A stretch of 36,510 bases of DNA from Chara braunii (GCA_003427395.1 BFEA01000529.1:964064-1000573), one strand, 5' to 3'; counted from the stretch's first letter, positions 18,980 to 29,612 are shown. The notes: generated by a model from the letters alone, not told the origin. A program made the numbers and translations.

Positions 18980-19005
18980 GTAATAATAATAATAATAATA
19001 ATAAT
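18909..19005. repeat. (AAT)n microsatellite
   Basis: About 30 near-perfect AAT units with a TAG interruption. Tyr-, Leu- or Ile-rich open frames across it are artefacts of the repeat. Confidence 0.98.
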
Positions 19006-19340
19006 ATAATAACATTGGTAAACTTCGGATGAAACTCATAGCAGGTCAGAAGTTTGTCACTGCCAAGGAGGTAGAAATGCATTGATATTCCACCAACTAC
19101 AACCTAAGTTCTGAATCTGGATTGCTTACGAGAGCATACTTTCGCCATCCCAACGCATGCACCCTGAGTCTTCTCCCCTATTTCATGCTCAGCACCCAGA
19201 CCACTATCACACAGCTACTAGCAGCCTGTAAATCGACAATGATGCACCCTGTTTACGTCAGCAGTAATCGCCGAAGTACATGAAGATGTCGGCTCTGTAG
19301 ACATTTTGCCAAGGCCAAAGTAGGTGTTTCTCTTCGAGTA
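19006..19340 (+). repeat. module M, copy 1
   Basis: About 330 bp immediately after an AAT microsatellite. Later landmarks are GCTCAGCACCCAGACC, ACACAGCTACTA, GACAATG and CGCCGAAGTAC.TGAAGATGTCG. The last block matches copy 5 near 29555-29572 almost exactly. The family continues at 20635, 28386, 28858, 29299 and 30851. Confidence 0.55.
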
Positions 19341-19935
19341 TTACTATGTTCATCACTGTCTGCGTCCCACTGTACATTTCACAGTCCGCGTCCGACTGTG
19401 CATGTCACAGTCCGTGTGTGTGTCACAGTATTTCGCCGTGCCTGTGTGTTTGCCACTGTGTTATCTGTGCGTCGTTGCATATACAATGGTCTGTGTTATC
19501 GTGTTTGACTATCAAAGTGTCTGCTTTCACTGTGTATGTCCCAGTGTCTGTATCATCGTAACTATGCGTGCGTCACAGTGACTGTGTGTTTCACCATGTT
19601 TGTGTGTGTATCAGAGAGTGCGTCACTGTCTCATAGTGTCTGTGTCACTGTGTCATTGTTCATCAGTGTGAGTGTCACAACGTCACTGTATGTTATAGTC
19701 TGTGTGTGACTGTGTGGGTGACTGTGCACTGTGTGTCACCGTGCCTATGTGAGTGTCGTATGTCACAGTCTATGTGTGTGACTGTGTAGGTGACTGTGCG
19801 TTGTGTGTCACCGTGCCTGTGTCACTCTATGTCACAGTCCATGTGTGAATGTGTAGGTGGCTTTGCACCGTGTTCTAGTCACTGCGTGACTATCACCATG
19901 CACGTGTTACTGTGTACCAATGTGACACGTGCCTA
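19340..19935 (+). repeat. cryptic TGTGTCACAGT minisatellite
   Basis: The sequence is built from CACAGTC, CTGTGTG and GTGTCACCGTGCC words. Near 19690-19890 three units of about 69 bp can be aligned, each running ATGT.A.AGTC, TGTGTG, TGTGTAGGTG, CACCGTGCC. Upstream units are more degenerate. Cys- and Val-rich open frames here are not genes. Confidence 0.7.
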
Positions 19936-19949
19936 TACCGTTATGGTGT

Positions 19950-20385
19950 CGACCAGAACAAGATCCGACCCTTTCTCACATTGTACAGGATAGCGCGGCG
20001 AAAGGCTAAAGTGCGAATGATCAGCCTGATCAAGCATACACCATCATCATCGCAGGGTGTGAAGGGGCTGACACTCATACAGAAGGAAGGCATCAGTCCT
20101 CCTAACATACTCAGATGAGAAGGAGGGAGATCAAGCGAAGAAGAGGGGAAAAGATCATGGGAATGTGGTCAACACCAAGTCTTCGATATAGGCACAAATA
20201 ACCCCCATCCAATGTCTCAGACCCAATGTCGAGTCTGAATCCGACTGTCATCAAATCCCAACGTCACAAACCCCTTTCTCTCCCGTAACCTACAGATACT
20301 GAAAAGTCAGGCGGCGAGCGGGTAGATAAGGGATAGTGGACTTATCAGAGGAAGAAGAAGAACTTTCTCTCTTTCTTCCTTCGGT
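19950..20385 (+). repeat. module N, copy 1
   Basis: Matches 29735-30110 through GACCAGAACAA, ACAGGATAGCG, CATCATCATCG, GGTGTGAAGGGGC, AGAAGAGGGGAAAAG, CAACACTAAG/CAACACCAAG and CCCAATGTCGAG. Its end (CTTTCTCTCCCGTA, CAGATACTGA.AAGTCAG and GGAAGAAGAAGAACT) also matches 31220-31315. CAGATACTG follows a pyrimidine tract like a splice acceptor. Confidence 0.75.
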
Positions 20386-20567
20386 CCAATCCTCTTCTTT
20401 CCGTGCTTCTATATCCCTGCATTATCTTCTTCTCCCTAGTGCTTTTCATTCTCCTTCTCATTCGATCTTCACTCCTCCCCTTTTCATTGCTGTACTTGCC
20501 ATTCCTATGTCCTTCTCTGATTGAACTGGAATAATAAGCCAAACCCAGAAACGATTAATAAAAATAG

Positions 20568-20592
20568 TAATAATAGTAGTAATAATAATAAC

Positions 20593-20634
<42 letters not shown>
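20568..20634. repeat. (AAT)n microsatellite
   Basis: About 20 units with one ACA interruption. It lies directly before module M copy 2. Confidence 0.95.
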
Positions 20635-20985
20635 CTAAGGAAATAACGAGTGATAGCGAACCTTCAGAAACCAAGTAGCATCATACACAGGAGGCCTGAT
20701 AGTCTTGACTTGAACAAAAAGCAGAATCGCAAAATGGGACCCACCAAATAAGAGCACAGCAAAAACTCATACTTAACAATGCTGAAATAGGCTCATCACT
20801 ATCAACAAAGAACCAATGTCGGTATCCTATCTGGCGCTCAAAGCCCAGACTACATGTCGCAGATCCTATCTAGCCTATACTATGAAGCCGAAAGATGACA
20901 TCAACAACATTCCTGAAGTACGAGCATATGGCGGCCAATGTTGCACGCTTTCCAGCACCAGGTACGTCTCGTGCTACACTCACAA
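20635..20985 (+). repeat. module M, copy 2, ending at a donor-like GTACGT
   Basis: Close relative of 28386-28730: GATAGTCTTGA, ACCAAATAAGA.CACA, AACAATG/GACAATGTTGAAATAG, ATCAACAAAGAACCA, TCTGGCGCTC, GCCCAGACTACATGT and TCCAGCACCAGGTACGTCTC. The AG|GTACGT end resembles a 5' splice site. Minus-strand or plus-strand reading gives no long frame, so if transcribed it is likely non-coding. Confidence 0.75.
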
Positions 20986-21018
20986 CCTCGTTCCCCACTC
21001 ACAGATGCCATGTGCATC

Positions 21019-21021
<3 letters not shown>

Positions 21022-21083
<62 letters not shown>

Positions 21084-21084
21084 N

Positions 21085-21144
<60 letters not shown>
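21022..21144. repeat. compound (CT)n(CA)n microsatellite
   Basis: About 30 CT units join about 31 CA units, with one N at 21084 near the junction. Ser/Leu, Arg/Glu and Thr/His frames are artefacts. Confidence 0.99.
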
Positions 21145-21145
<1 letters not shown>

Positions 21146-21299
21146 TTCATCGATAGGATGAGCAAATTCGGAATGAATTTTCTGCTGAAACGGGGAAATA
21201 TAGACTACCACTTTTTGATTTGCTCGTTCCATCGATCCAAGTAGCGCGCGGCGAGCCGCGGGTTAGATACTTAGCTGTTGGCCAAGGTTGGAGACATGT

Positions 21300-21316
21300 C
21301 GTCTCTCTCTCTCTCT

Positions 21317-21381
<65 letters not shown>

Positions 21382-21384
21382 ACA
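21300..21384. repeat. (CT)n(CA)n microsatellite, second
   Basis: A short CT run then about 33 CA units with ATA interruptions at both ends. Confidence 0.97.
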
Positions 21385-21755
21385 TAGAGAGGAAGTAGTG
21401 TACATTCCCGCGTTTTGGCGGTATATTCCTTCAATTTTACAGTGTAGATTTTCACGTTCTAACGCTAGATTCATTCGATTCCGTTAATCCTATCGGTAGA
21501 AGTGTCAGGAGACCAGCCGCAAGATCGGAGACTTACTTGGTATCTTTGTCTCGTCGTTGTCGTTGTTTCCAGTCGACAAGTAGGTGATTTCTACTCTTCA
21601 ACACGACTCGTCACGAAGTGTGGCATGCCGAGATCCATTGCTTACGGTAAGTGGCCGATGCTGGGCCGAGGCGCTTCTACGCAGCGGAACCGCTGCTGCG
21701 AGGGCGAACACGAGAACAACATTATAGCAAAGCCGCACCTGCCCGACAGGTAAGT
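21385..21755 (+). repeat. module P, copy 1, ending at donor-like GTAAGT
   Basis: Corresponds to 31345-31645. Shared landmarks: GTAGTGTA.ATTCCC.CGTT, GGTATATTC/GGATATATTC, TTCGATT, GAGACTTACT and CGTCGTTGTCG/CGTCGTCGTCG. It ends CCCGACAGGTAAGTTTCC here and GTCAGGTACGTAG in the second copy, both good 5' splice-site matches, followed by pyrimidine-rich DNA. Confidence 0.5.
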
Positions 21756-22330
21756 TTCCTCCACCCCTCCACTTCTTCTTCTTCCTCTTTTCCCTCTCTT
21801 TCTTCCCATTCTTATTCTTCTTCTTCTCTCACGCGCGTTCCACATTTTTCCTATGCGGCCATTTCCACTATTTCCCCTACGCCACTTCTACTTCTTGCTT
21901 TTCCCTGAACTTCTCATCCCGCTTCCCGTTGCGCTTCCTTCTTTCGTGCAGCCATCTTTTTTCCTTCGCGCGGGCACCTTCTTTACTCCTCACGCGACTC
22001 CTCCTTGCTACCCCCGCGCGACCTCCCCGCTGCTCTTCTTGATGTTGAGGTCGCTTCGTCCGCTGGCTCACCTGCTACAACTCGACTCTCTCCCGAGTGT
22101 GCGGGCTAGTATCGAGCGGCCAAGCCTAAGGGCCCATATCAACAACCCCACTGGGAATGAACCTTCTCGAGGTTCAGCGGCAGATTCATCTACACGGATC
22201 TTTCTCGTGTAGTATGAGGTCGAAAGAAAGAAAGACGACAACAAAAGTAAAAATAAATAATTAATTAAAGGAAAATCTAACTATATCTGTCAAATAATAG
22301 AACAAATAAAAGAAAAATTTAACTAGTAAC
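21756..22330 (+). other. pyrimidine-rich tract and GC-rich spacer, no gene
   Basis: Dense CTTCTT and CTCTTT runs to about 22030, then a block near 22080-22210 with CTCGAGGTTC and GATTCATCTACACG. A similar spacer follows module P copy 2 at 31650-32060. An A-rich stretch (22215-22330) precedes the tRNA-like head. Open frames here are Ser/Leu/Pro-rich with no motif. Confidence 0.45.
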
Positions 22331-22341
22331 TACCTGTTCGT

Positions 22342-22440
22342 GCCAAGTGTTGTGCCCTGCTATAGTGAGATCGAACTTAACCAATTGTCTGTAACTATTT
22401 TTACTATTAAGGTTGCGGGTTCAAGTCCCCGTCGTTCGTC
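22342..22440 (+). repeat. tRNA-derived SINE-like head (plus)
   Basis: CCAAGTGT, then an A-box-like TGCTATAGTGAG near 22358 and a perfect-looking B box GGTTCAAGTCC at 22417-22427 inside GCGGGTTCAAGTCCCCG. The T stem pairs at only three positions and the anticodon arm is poor, so this is not a functional tRNA. An A-run with AGCTAATTC follows at 22471. The second copy is at 32120-32218. Confidence 0.6.
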
Positions 22441-22631
22441 CCTGGGGGAAAACGAAAGTAAAGCTCCTCATAAAAAAAAGCTAATTCAGTGCCGCGCGTG
22501 GCGGTCCCACACCCCGCTGGGAGCGCTTAACCTCACGGTCGTGTCACGCAGGATTTATTTTCGTAGAAACAACTAGTCACCACTCCAACCGTGTGCGCGT
22601 GCTATACCTCTTACAACACCCTGCGACAGGT

Positions 22632-22714
22632 CGGGACGTCGCGAGGTACAACTTACCTCTAAGGGGTTGTCACCACCCTCAGGTAGGCGTATCCCTGCTG
22701 AGCTACCGGCCCAC
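22632..22714 (-). repeat. tRNA-derived SINE-like head (minus)
   Basis: The minus strand reads GGGCCGGTAGCTCAGCAGG, with a full A-box TAGCTCAGCAGG, then ACGCCTACCTGAGGGTGG. The B box is degenerate. It points toward the plus-strand head at 22342, giving an opposed pair like that at 32120 and 32291. Confidence 0.55.
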
Positions 22715-22719
22715 ATGCG

Positions 22720-23939
22720 AAGGCTTTTACATACCTTTGTAGAGGTAGGTCGACCGAGGGCGTTTGCTCGATCGCTGTAGCATAAAGTGGGGTACGCGCG
22801 GTAAGACGCCTAGAACTGACCCGTTAGATATTCAGGTCGAACTTTATAAAATGCTGTATATTTTCACTACTACGTAATGTAATATTCTCTTTGACAATTA
22901 TCAATCAAACCATCTTTCTACCGAAGAGCATCCTATCTTTCCTAACAGGTTAGGACTTAACTGAACATCAGAATAGTATAGAAGTTAAGTTGGACATATG
23001 ATGAATATGGAAGTATTACCGCCGAAAACCCTTCCAACTTTCACAAGTGTTGTGTGTCCAAGACTCTTCAGCAGACCAGGTCCGGTTCAATCCAAAATCA
23101 ACGCACAAGACAGACCTGCACGGAATAATGCAAAGACAGTTCACATGCCATGCACTAATGGAGTCAACCATGAACCATTGACCTTGTCCCTCACTTCCCA
23201 AACCATGTATGACAGCCCTATCATTCCTGAGACGTAAGCCCAGCCCCCTCACATTTCTTCAAAGGACCCTTGAAAGTGACTAGGACCATTTAGGCAATAA
23301 CCACAGGTGACAGTTTTACTGATCACAGGGTTTGACTTTAGAGGTGGGTATCAAGTCAAAGGGGAAAAGTTGAATCGGTAGCGACCGACCTGTTATCGAG
23401 AGATAACATAAATTTGGGTCCTTTCTGTAGAACCTCTTCCTTGAAATGCAGTACATCAAAACAGAGACCTGCACACACACATGTCAACAAGGATTCAACA
23501 CCCCCACTCAATTCTCACATTTTGATATCTAAGGGTCGAGCCCTTAGACATGGGTAGTGAGCTCTAGGATCGACACCCCAGGCCTAATCCCTAACTTTTC
23601 TCTCACAACCCTAACCTAAGCCGTTTGTCACTCTCTCCTTTCTCTCAAGGAGTCTCATGCTTGTGTCCTAAGTCGTCTTAAGGAAACTCATATTTCCCCT
23701 ACTCTCAGTCCTTGCATTTTCTCTCTTGGAGATAAGTGCACCGTTCGACGCTTACGTAGATGAGATATAACTCATTCATCGTCGTGGCCTTCCATCCGAA
23801 AGCCATTGACAGCTAAGGACTACGCGGTGGTTCTTAAGTTTGTTTCTCCCGCGCTCCTATCTTCTCTCCTTGTCCCTTTTTCAGATATGTGAAGACGTTG
23901 ATCTAACAAGAGCATTGTTCCTTCCTTTCACTTCTATTT
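22720..23939. other. no gene recognised
   Basis: Mixed sequence without convincing frames. A plus frame at 22998-23237 lacks motifs. A telo-box-like AACCCTAACC occurs near 23606. No clear repeat or RNA was seen. Confidence 0.5.
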
Positions 23940-24660
23940 GTGTTAACATATTCAAGTAGCAGGTTGATTCAGACATGAACCTCTTGCTACTTGATCAATA
24001 CCAAACATTCTGTCAATCGATCAGACAGTCGAGTAAGTCATACCCTTTTTAGTTTTACTCAATGTATACATAAGATCTGCTCAGAGTATCAGGATAACCC
24101 ACACATGAGCATCCTTCCTACAACAAATAGTTGAGGCCCCTACATAAACACCCTACTACTTGTTTCATGTATCATTCTGAAAGATCTTGATGTCATCCCT
24201 TTCCCAGAGGTTAATAATGGTCTGCGTGAATAATAGGCGACCCACACAAGAGTTTCCTACTATCACTTTGACAAAGTCCACTTCACGAGAGCATTAGGAT
24301 AATCCTGACAATGATATCTTGTTGCACTTCGGAAGTCGTTTGTTCTGAGACCGGGTTAGTTTTTGACAGAAGACGAGTGTTTGGGGTATTCCTACAAAAG
24401 TACCTCCTTAGAGAGTTCGTACAGAATCAAGCAGGTAATAGACAGACCCCGACAGAGACCCCTCTACTACCTTCCTGGGGTAATGAGTAGCCCGACCGTT
24501 AAACAAGTAATAGGGTGACCCCTGCAGAAGCCTCCTCTTTACCGGTTTGGTGGTCGGACTATTAGAAGGTACGTATGCTAGGAAAGGAAGAGTAGAAATG
24601 TGATTTCCTACTCTTTGCAGATTGTTAGTCATCCTTAGACTCGAGAGTGTGAAGAGGACG
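23940..24660. repeat. degenerate spaced inverted-repeat family
   Basis: Blocks such as AAGTAGCA ... TGCTACTT (about 23955-23993) and AGGTAATAG ... CTACTACCT (about 24432-24473) enclose short purine or ACACATGAG cores. Related CACACATGAG motifs recur at 24101, 24752, 24846, 25722 and 25776. At 25768-25800 AAGTAG ... CTACTT encloses GGCTCA CACA TGAGCC. These look like copies of a short foldback unit. Confidence 0.5.
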
Positions 24661-24699
24661 ACCCTCCCTGGAGCCTTCCTTATTATTTTGTAAAAGTCA

Positions 24700-25740
24700 G
24701 ACCCCTCTTCCTGTCACGACGACAATCGATCCGGTAGATGGTAAGATAACTCACACATGAGTACCTAGTTTACTTCATAAGTCTATGTGATACATCCTTT
24801 CCCGTCACGACGACAGCCGATCTGGTAAGGTACTGAGGCAACTCACACATGAGTGCCTAAATTAGCTCATAGTCAGTGTTAGAACCCTCCTCCCGTCACG
24901 ACGACAACCGATCTTGTAGAGAGTACCTATTTTAGTTCATAAGTATTTTGTTTGTACCCTCGTCCCATCACGACGACAGCCGATCTGGTAGAGAGTACTT
25001 AGATTAGTTCGTAAGTTTGGGTTTGTACCCTCGTCCCATCACGACGACAGTCGATCCGGTAGAGAACCCCTATTTAGTTTATAAGTTATAGTCAGATACC
25101 CCCTCCCCGACACAACGATAGTCGTTACGGTAGAGAGTATCTACTTTAGTTTAAAAGTTATTGTTGGTACCCTCCTCCCATCTCGACGACAGTCGATCCG
25201 GTAGAGAGTACCAAATCCAGTTCATAAGTTATAGTAAGATACTTCTTTCCCATCACGACGACAACCATTACGGTCGAGGGTACCCGATTTAGTTCATAAG
25301 CTATTGTTAGTATCCCTTTTTCCCATCATGACGAGAGCCGATCTGGTAAGGAGTACTTGAATTAGTTCATAAATATTTGTTTGTACCCTCGTCCCTTCAC
25401 GACGACAGTCGTTCCGGTAGAGAGTGCCTAGATTAGTTCATAAGTAGTTGCTTGTACCCTCGCCCCCTCACGACGACAGTCGCTCAGGTAGAGAGTACTT
25501 AGATTATTTCATAAGTTATTGTTCGTCCCCTCGTCCCCTCACGGCTACAGCCGCTCAGGTAGAGAGTACTTAGATTAGTTTATAAGTATTTTGTTTGTAC
25601 CCTCGTTCCATCACGACGACAGCCGATCCGGTAGAGAGTACTTAGTTTAGTTTCTAGGTTATTATTAGAACCCCCTTCCTGTCACGACGACAGTCGGACC
25701 GTCAAAGAGCAAAGTGACTCACACATGAGTACCTAATTAT
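24700..25740. repeat. satellite of about 14 units, mostly 70-73 bp
   Basis: The core TCACGACGACAGTCGATCCGGTAGAGAGTA recurs in variant form near 24714, 24804, 24894, 24966, 25037, 25110, 25180, 25251, 25324, 25395, 25468, 25540, 25612 and 25681. The first three units are longer (about 75-90 bp). Each core can form CGAC GACA GTCG, and TACTTA/TAAGTA and GAGAGTAC/GTACCCTC pairs bridge the spacer. Single-unit divergence is high, so the array is old. Confidence 0.92.
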
Positions 25741-26012
25741 CAACCCTTAGTCAAGTCAGAGCATACACAAGTAGCACGACGGCTCACACATGAGCCTCCA
25801 TCGCCCTACTTTGTTTTTCACGTCCAAACAATTTAGGTTCCTTCTTAGTTAATTTAGGTTCCTTCCATTTTATCAGGCAGGGTTCTTATTTCAATCATAT
25901 ACTTTTTCCCTTCTGATTATCTTAGTCCTGAAGAAGGTACAAGCAATATATCATACAATCATAAAGGCAGTCCAATAGAAGGGTGTAGCCTGTAAGGGTA
26001 TATCGGAAGGGG
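25741..26012. other. no gene recognised
   Basis: Contains the last ACTCACACATGAG hairpin motifs and a short duplication of TTTAGGTTCCTTC (25831 and 25853), then unique-looking sequence. Confidence 0.45.
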
Positions 26013-26340
26013 ATGGTCATGCGTACCTTATGGTTCCCTGCCTCCAGAGTTCCTCCTGAACTCCGGGAGAGCTTCAGCAATCGCCCTGTATTCATAGATG
26101 TATGGCCAAAGCATCTGATTGCGAGTACTTAGAGCCAGTAGAGACTAGTATTATATGAGTAAAAACTCACCATCAGCCACTCATTTTCAAAGAGATGAAT
26201 ATTTTTAGAGGATCCGACCAAGACAAAAGAATGGGAAGGATGGAGGGGGCAGGCACCATCACACCGTGACATCTGTCTCCCTCTTCTCATGCTTTCTTCA
26301 CTTTTCGGCCTTCGCCCACTCGTGGTGTTTTAAGAATAAC
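26013..26340 (+). repeat. dispersed repeat R, copy 2, with AAT-rich tail
   Basis: Shares the GTTCCCTGCCTCCAGAGTTC core and later blocks with 18493-18880 and likewise runs into degenerate AAT DNA (26355-26535). Divergence is concentrated after the first 90 bp. Confidence 0.7.
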
Positions 26341-26538
26341 AACAGTAAACAAACAAAAGTAATAATATTAATAATATTAATAATAATAAAAATAATAATA
26401 GTAATAATAATAACAATAATTGAAATAATAACGATAATAGGATAATAATAACTATAGTATTGGTAATTATTTATAGTATTAATGATAATAGTAATATTAG
26501 TTGCAATAATAACGCTAATAAAAAAAATAAAATAATAA

Positions 26539-26806
26539 CTAGGCTAGCAGAATGGCCCGGGGTCACTTGCCCGGCCGGGCCAAAAAGATCAAAATATATA
26601 TATATATTTTAAAATTTTATTTTATATTTTAATTTTGGTAAAGAATTTCGATGTGAGCCTGAGGCAAAAGTTGTTTAGTTTATTTTTCTACATAACATAG
26701 TATTTTTTCAGTTTTTTTGGTTTTTTTTTTAAATTTTGTTGGGACCTTCCCTTGTCCTTGCACGGGCTGGTAACCCAGGGCCCGGGTGGCCCGGCTGGTA
26801 GCCTAG
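26539..26806. mobile_element. hAT-like MITE, 268 bp, inserted in AAT-rich DNA
   Basis: Ends are CTAGGCTAGCAG (left) and, reading inward from the right, CTAGGCTACCAG (11 of 12 match). GGCCCGGG-type sequence follows at both ends. The flanks are AATAATAA on each side, an 8-bp direct repeat as hAT transposases produce, though the host DNA is itself AAT repeat. The centre is very AT-rich (ATATATATAT, TTTTAAAATTTTA) and has no coding capacity. It is probably a non-autonomous DNA transposon. Confidence 0.7.
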
Positions 26807-27349
26807 AATAATAACAATAATATCGAAATACTAGACGTTTTGTCAAATGTTCTGATTAACCTTCCAGCGAACAAGCGAGCATGGACGTCTTATTGATGCG
26901 TCACCAGTTGAAGATCTTCGTCCTTTCCTCTTCCTTATCCCGCTTGCTATTCTTCGTGCCTATCCCAAAGCCCATACGTGTGTGACTGCTGCCTTGCCTG
27001 CTTGCAAGACCGTGAGGGCACATGCTCGCTGTCCCGGGCTCACCTGCCTGCCAGCCGTGTGGGTGCATGTTTGCTGTTCCGCGTGCCTGGCCATGGCTTG
27101 CTAGCACCCCAGTTATCTGGCCACAACCCACACCACGTCGTGCGAGCGCGCGGATATGGCGACAATGCCGCGTTCTCAGTGGCTATTTCTCAATAGATAG
27201 ACTTCGCGCTGCGTGTCCCTGCGCGCATCGATCCCTCCCCCCAACCTGGCTCAACACATGGTCATCTTCTGCTACTAGCTTGCATCAACCGTCTGAGACC
27301 CACCTTGGAACATGCTGAGACAAAGGCTCCTTGATCACGGCTGATTGTC
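26807..27349. other. no gene recognised
   Basis: The AAT tract resumes briefly, then GC-richer sequence with a partly repeated GCTCACCTGCCTGCCAGCCGTG region near 27030-27110. Open frames on both strands reflect composition rather than a recognisable protein. Confidence 0.4.
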
Positions 27350-28110
27350 CGACCGCTTTGCTTGACAAACGGTGTTTGCTTTGTCTAACCGACTGTGTTT
27401 GTCTGCCTGACTGACTGTGTTTACTTACGTGACTGACCGACTGCCAGCTTGTTAATGTCTGTCAGTCCATCCACTCACGTCTGTCATTTCGTCTCTGTAT
27501 GCGCGTCCGCACGTTCTCATGTATGTTCTTGTTTGTCTGTGTGTCTACCTGTATCTGTTCGTCTCTCCGTCCAGATCTATCAGTCAGTATCTGTCACGTT
27601 TCGTCCGCCCCAGTCTGTTTGCTTGCATTATCCGTGTCTGACTGATCGTTCGTTCGTGCCTGCTTAGGCTTCCTTTTGTCTTGTCTTGGTCCCGGTGCCT
27701 CCTGCCCATTAGCCGGTCTGCCTCAGCGTGTTAAGACTTAGTAGTTTTTTCGAATTTGCAAGTCACGACTTTTCATCTGTGGGACCCGACCTTTTACCAA
27801 TAATTCATGAACCCTGACTGTGGATCGCAAGATATGAAACCTGACCAATGTCCGCCTGCTTCAGCCTGTCTGCTTCGTCTGTCTGTCTGTTTCTGTCTTG
27901 TTTGTTAAGCCTGTCTGACTGTTTGTCTGTCCGCTTTCTGTTGGTTTGACTGTTTTTGTTCAGTCTAACTGCTGTTGTTTGTATGCCCGGTTGTTCGTCC
28001 CCCCCCCCTGTCTAGCTTGTCAGATCCCGTCTGTTTTAGTCTATTTGTCCTAATCTTCGTTTGTTCTCCCCATCTGTATCTGTCAGTGTCCTGTCTTTGT
28101 GAGAGTAAGT
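27350..28110 (+). repeat. cryptic CTGT/GTCTGT repeat
   Basis: Enriched in GTCTGT, TGACTG and TTTGTCTG words with no strict period. Examples lie at 27400-27600 and 27860-28080, the latter with GTCTGTCTGTTTCTGTC. It is a heavily decayed tetranucleotide-like array. Confidence 0.6.
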
Positions 28111-28347
28111 GTATTGAACGTGTATGCGGGGTATTCAGGGTGATCCGGAGTAGAAGAGTGAAGCGAGCAGCGGTGTTGACCACTACGATGTAAGAGTGCT
28201 GAGCACCGTAGTCTGTTGAAGCGAGCCTGCATCTGAACTGTGTCCTGGTTTCCATATCTTCGAGTTTTGAGTTAGGCATTTGTCGCCGGTTTGCTGCGCT
28301 ACTGCTTGGATGCCTGAGAAGCGTGAACGAAAGCTAGTATGATTTTA

Positions 28348-28348
28348 C

Positions 28349-28386
<38 letters not shown>
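28348..28386. repeat. (AAT)n microsatellite
   Basis: About 12 units leading directly into module M copy 3. Confidence 0.95.
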
Positions 28387-28735
28387 TGCAAGGGAGAAGA
28401 GCAATAGCGAACTTTAGAAATCAAACAACAACATACATATGAGACCAGATAGTCTTGATCTCGAACCAACAGCAAACTTGCATCACGAGATTCACCAAAT
28501 AAGAACACACCAAGAGTTCACAATTGACAATGTTGAAATAGTCTCATCATCATTATCAACAAAGAACCAGAGTTGATATCCTGTCTGGCGCTCGGCGCCC
28601 AGACTACATGTGGCAGATCCTAACTATCTACACTAGAGTGCAAAAGTTGACGACAACCGCTTTCTGAAGTACGAGCAGATCTCGGACAATCCCACACGTG
28701 TCCAGCACCAGGTATGTCTCTCGTATCTCTCACAG
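28386..28735 (+). repeat. module M, copy 3, ending at GTATGT
   Basis: The closest relative of copy 2, with shared TATCAACAAAGAACCA, TCTGGCGCTCGGCGCCCAGA, GACTACATGTGGCAGATCC, TGAAGTACGAGCA and TCCAGCACCAGGTATGTCTC. The embedded CGGCGCCC/GGCGCTC region differs slightly. The end again fits a 5' splice site. Confidence 0.75.
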
Positions 28736-28758
28736 GTGCCACGTGTCCCAAAATCATG

Positions 28759-28790
28759 AAAATAATAATAACAATAATAATAATAATAAC

Positions 28791-28832
<42 letters not shown>

Positions 28833-28857
28833 TAATAATAATAATAATAATAATAAA
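28759..28857. repeat. (AAT)n microsatellite
   Basis: About 33 units with AAC and ATT interruptions. It separates module M copies 3 and 4. Confidence 0.97.
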
Positions 28858-29225
28858 TGCAAAAAACGAGAATGTGGGCGAAGTACAGAAATCCAAACTG
28901 CAAAATCCCACTGAAGTCCGAGTGGTCAAAGCAAGAGCAGATAGCACAATGGAACCTAGTAACCATCCATTTGAGAACAATACAACAGAATCATGAGTCA
29001 ATGTCCCAGCCCAATCGGGCAACACCAACAGCGTAACCCAATGTAGCTCTCTCTCTTGGATGGCGCCAGGCTCCCTACCTACTCTACAGTCTAATACTGC
29101 AACTACAACATGAAAGCAACCAGACAACTTGACGACCAGCGAGTGATGACATCGATACCAATGTCGACTTCTCTTCTCTATCCAGGTACGTCTCTCTCTT
29201 CTGGCACACTCTTTTTCCCAACACA
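28858..29225 (+). repeat. module M, copy 4, ending at GTACGT
   Basis: Begins after AAT repeats with an A-rich segment, holds CAATGTCCCAGCCC, GGCGCCAGGCTCCCTACCTACTCTACA and ends CTATCCAGGTACGTCTCTCTC. It is more diverged than copies 2 and 3. Confidence 0.6.
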
Positions 29226-29235
29226 CAGACATCGG

Positions 29236-29298
<63 letters not shown>
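29236..29298. repeat. (AAT)n microsatellite
   Basis: About 21 perfect units between module M copies 4 and 5. Confidence 0.98.
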
Positions 29299-29299
<1 letters not shown>

Positions 29300-29612
29300 A
29301 ACGAAGATAAGCACGGTCAGATGACAACCCCAGATTACACCATCGCATTGAAGCCAGAAAGACATACCGTGTCCAGAGAGCAACATTGCACCTATAATAC
29401 ACCAATGGAGGTTCGTAGCACTGAATACCAATGTCCAAGGAGAGCATAGTCCAATTCCTTCACACTTACTCTTCGCGCCCAGCGCCCAGCCTACTTCTAC
29501 ACAGTTACTACAGACTACAAAAAGACAATGCAACTGTTGACGTCAGCGACAGCCCGAAGTACTAGAAGATGTCGCAAATGCAGACTACCGTCAATACAAA
29601 GTATGTGTCCTC
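29299..29612 (+). repeat. module M, copy 5, ending at GTATGT
   Basis: Has CAATGTCCAAGGAGAGCATAG, GCGCCCAGCGCCCAGCCTAC, ACACAGTTACTACAGACTAC and CCGAAGTACTAGAAGATGTCG, the last shared with copy 1. Ends ACAAAGTATGTGTCC, then (CAT)n and (CT)n. Confidence 0.65.

Noticed and set aside
18782-19082. Proteins rich in Tyr, Leu, Ile or Asn at AAT repeats (also 28620-29533, 30650-31048)
   Set aside because: The open frames exist because (AAT)n lacks stops in most frames; flanking residues show no conserved protein.
24700-25740. CRISPR array
   Set aside because: Spacer parts are homologous to each other, unit spacing varies and the setting is eukaryotic; it is an ordinary satellite.
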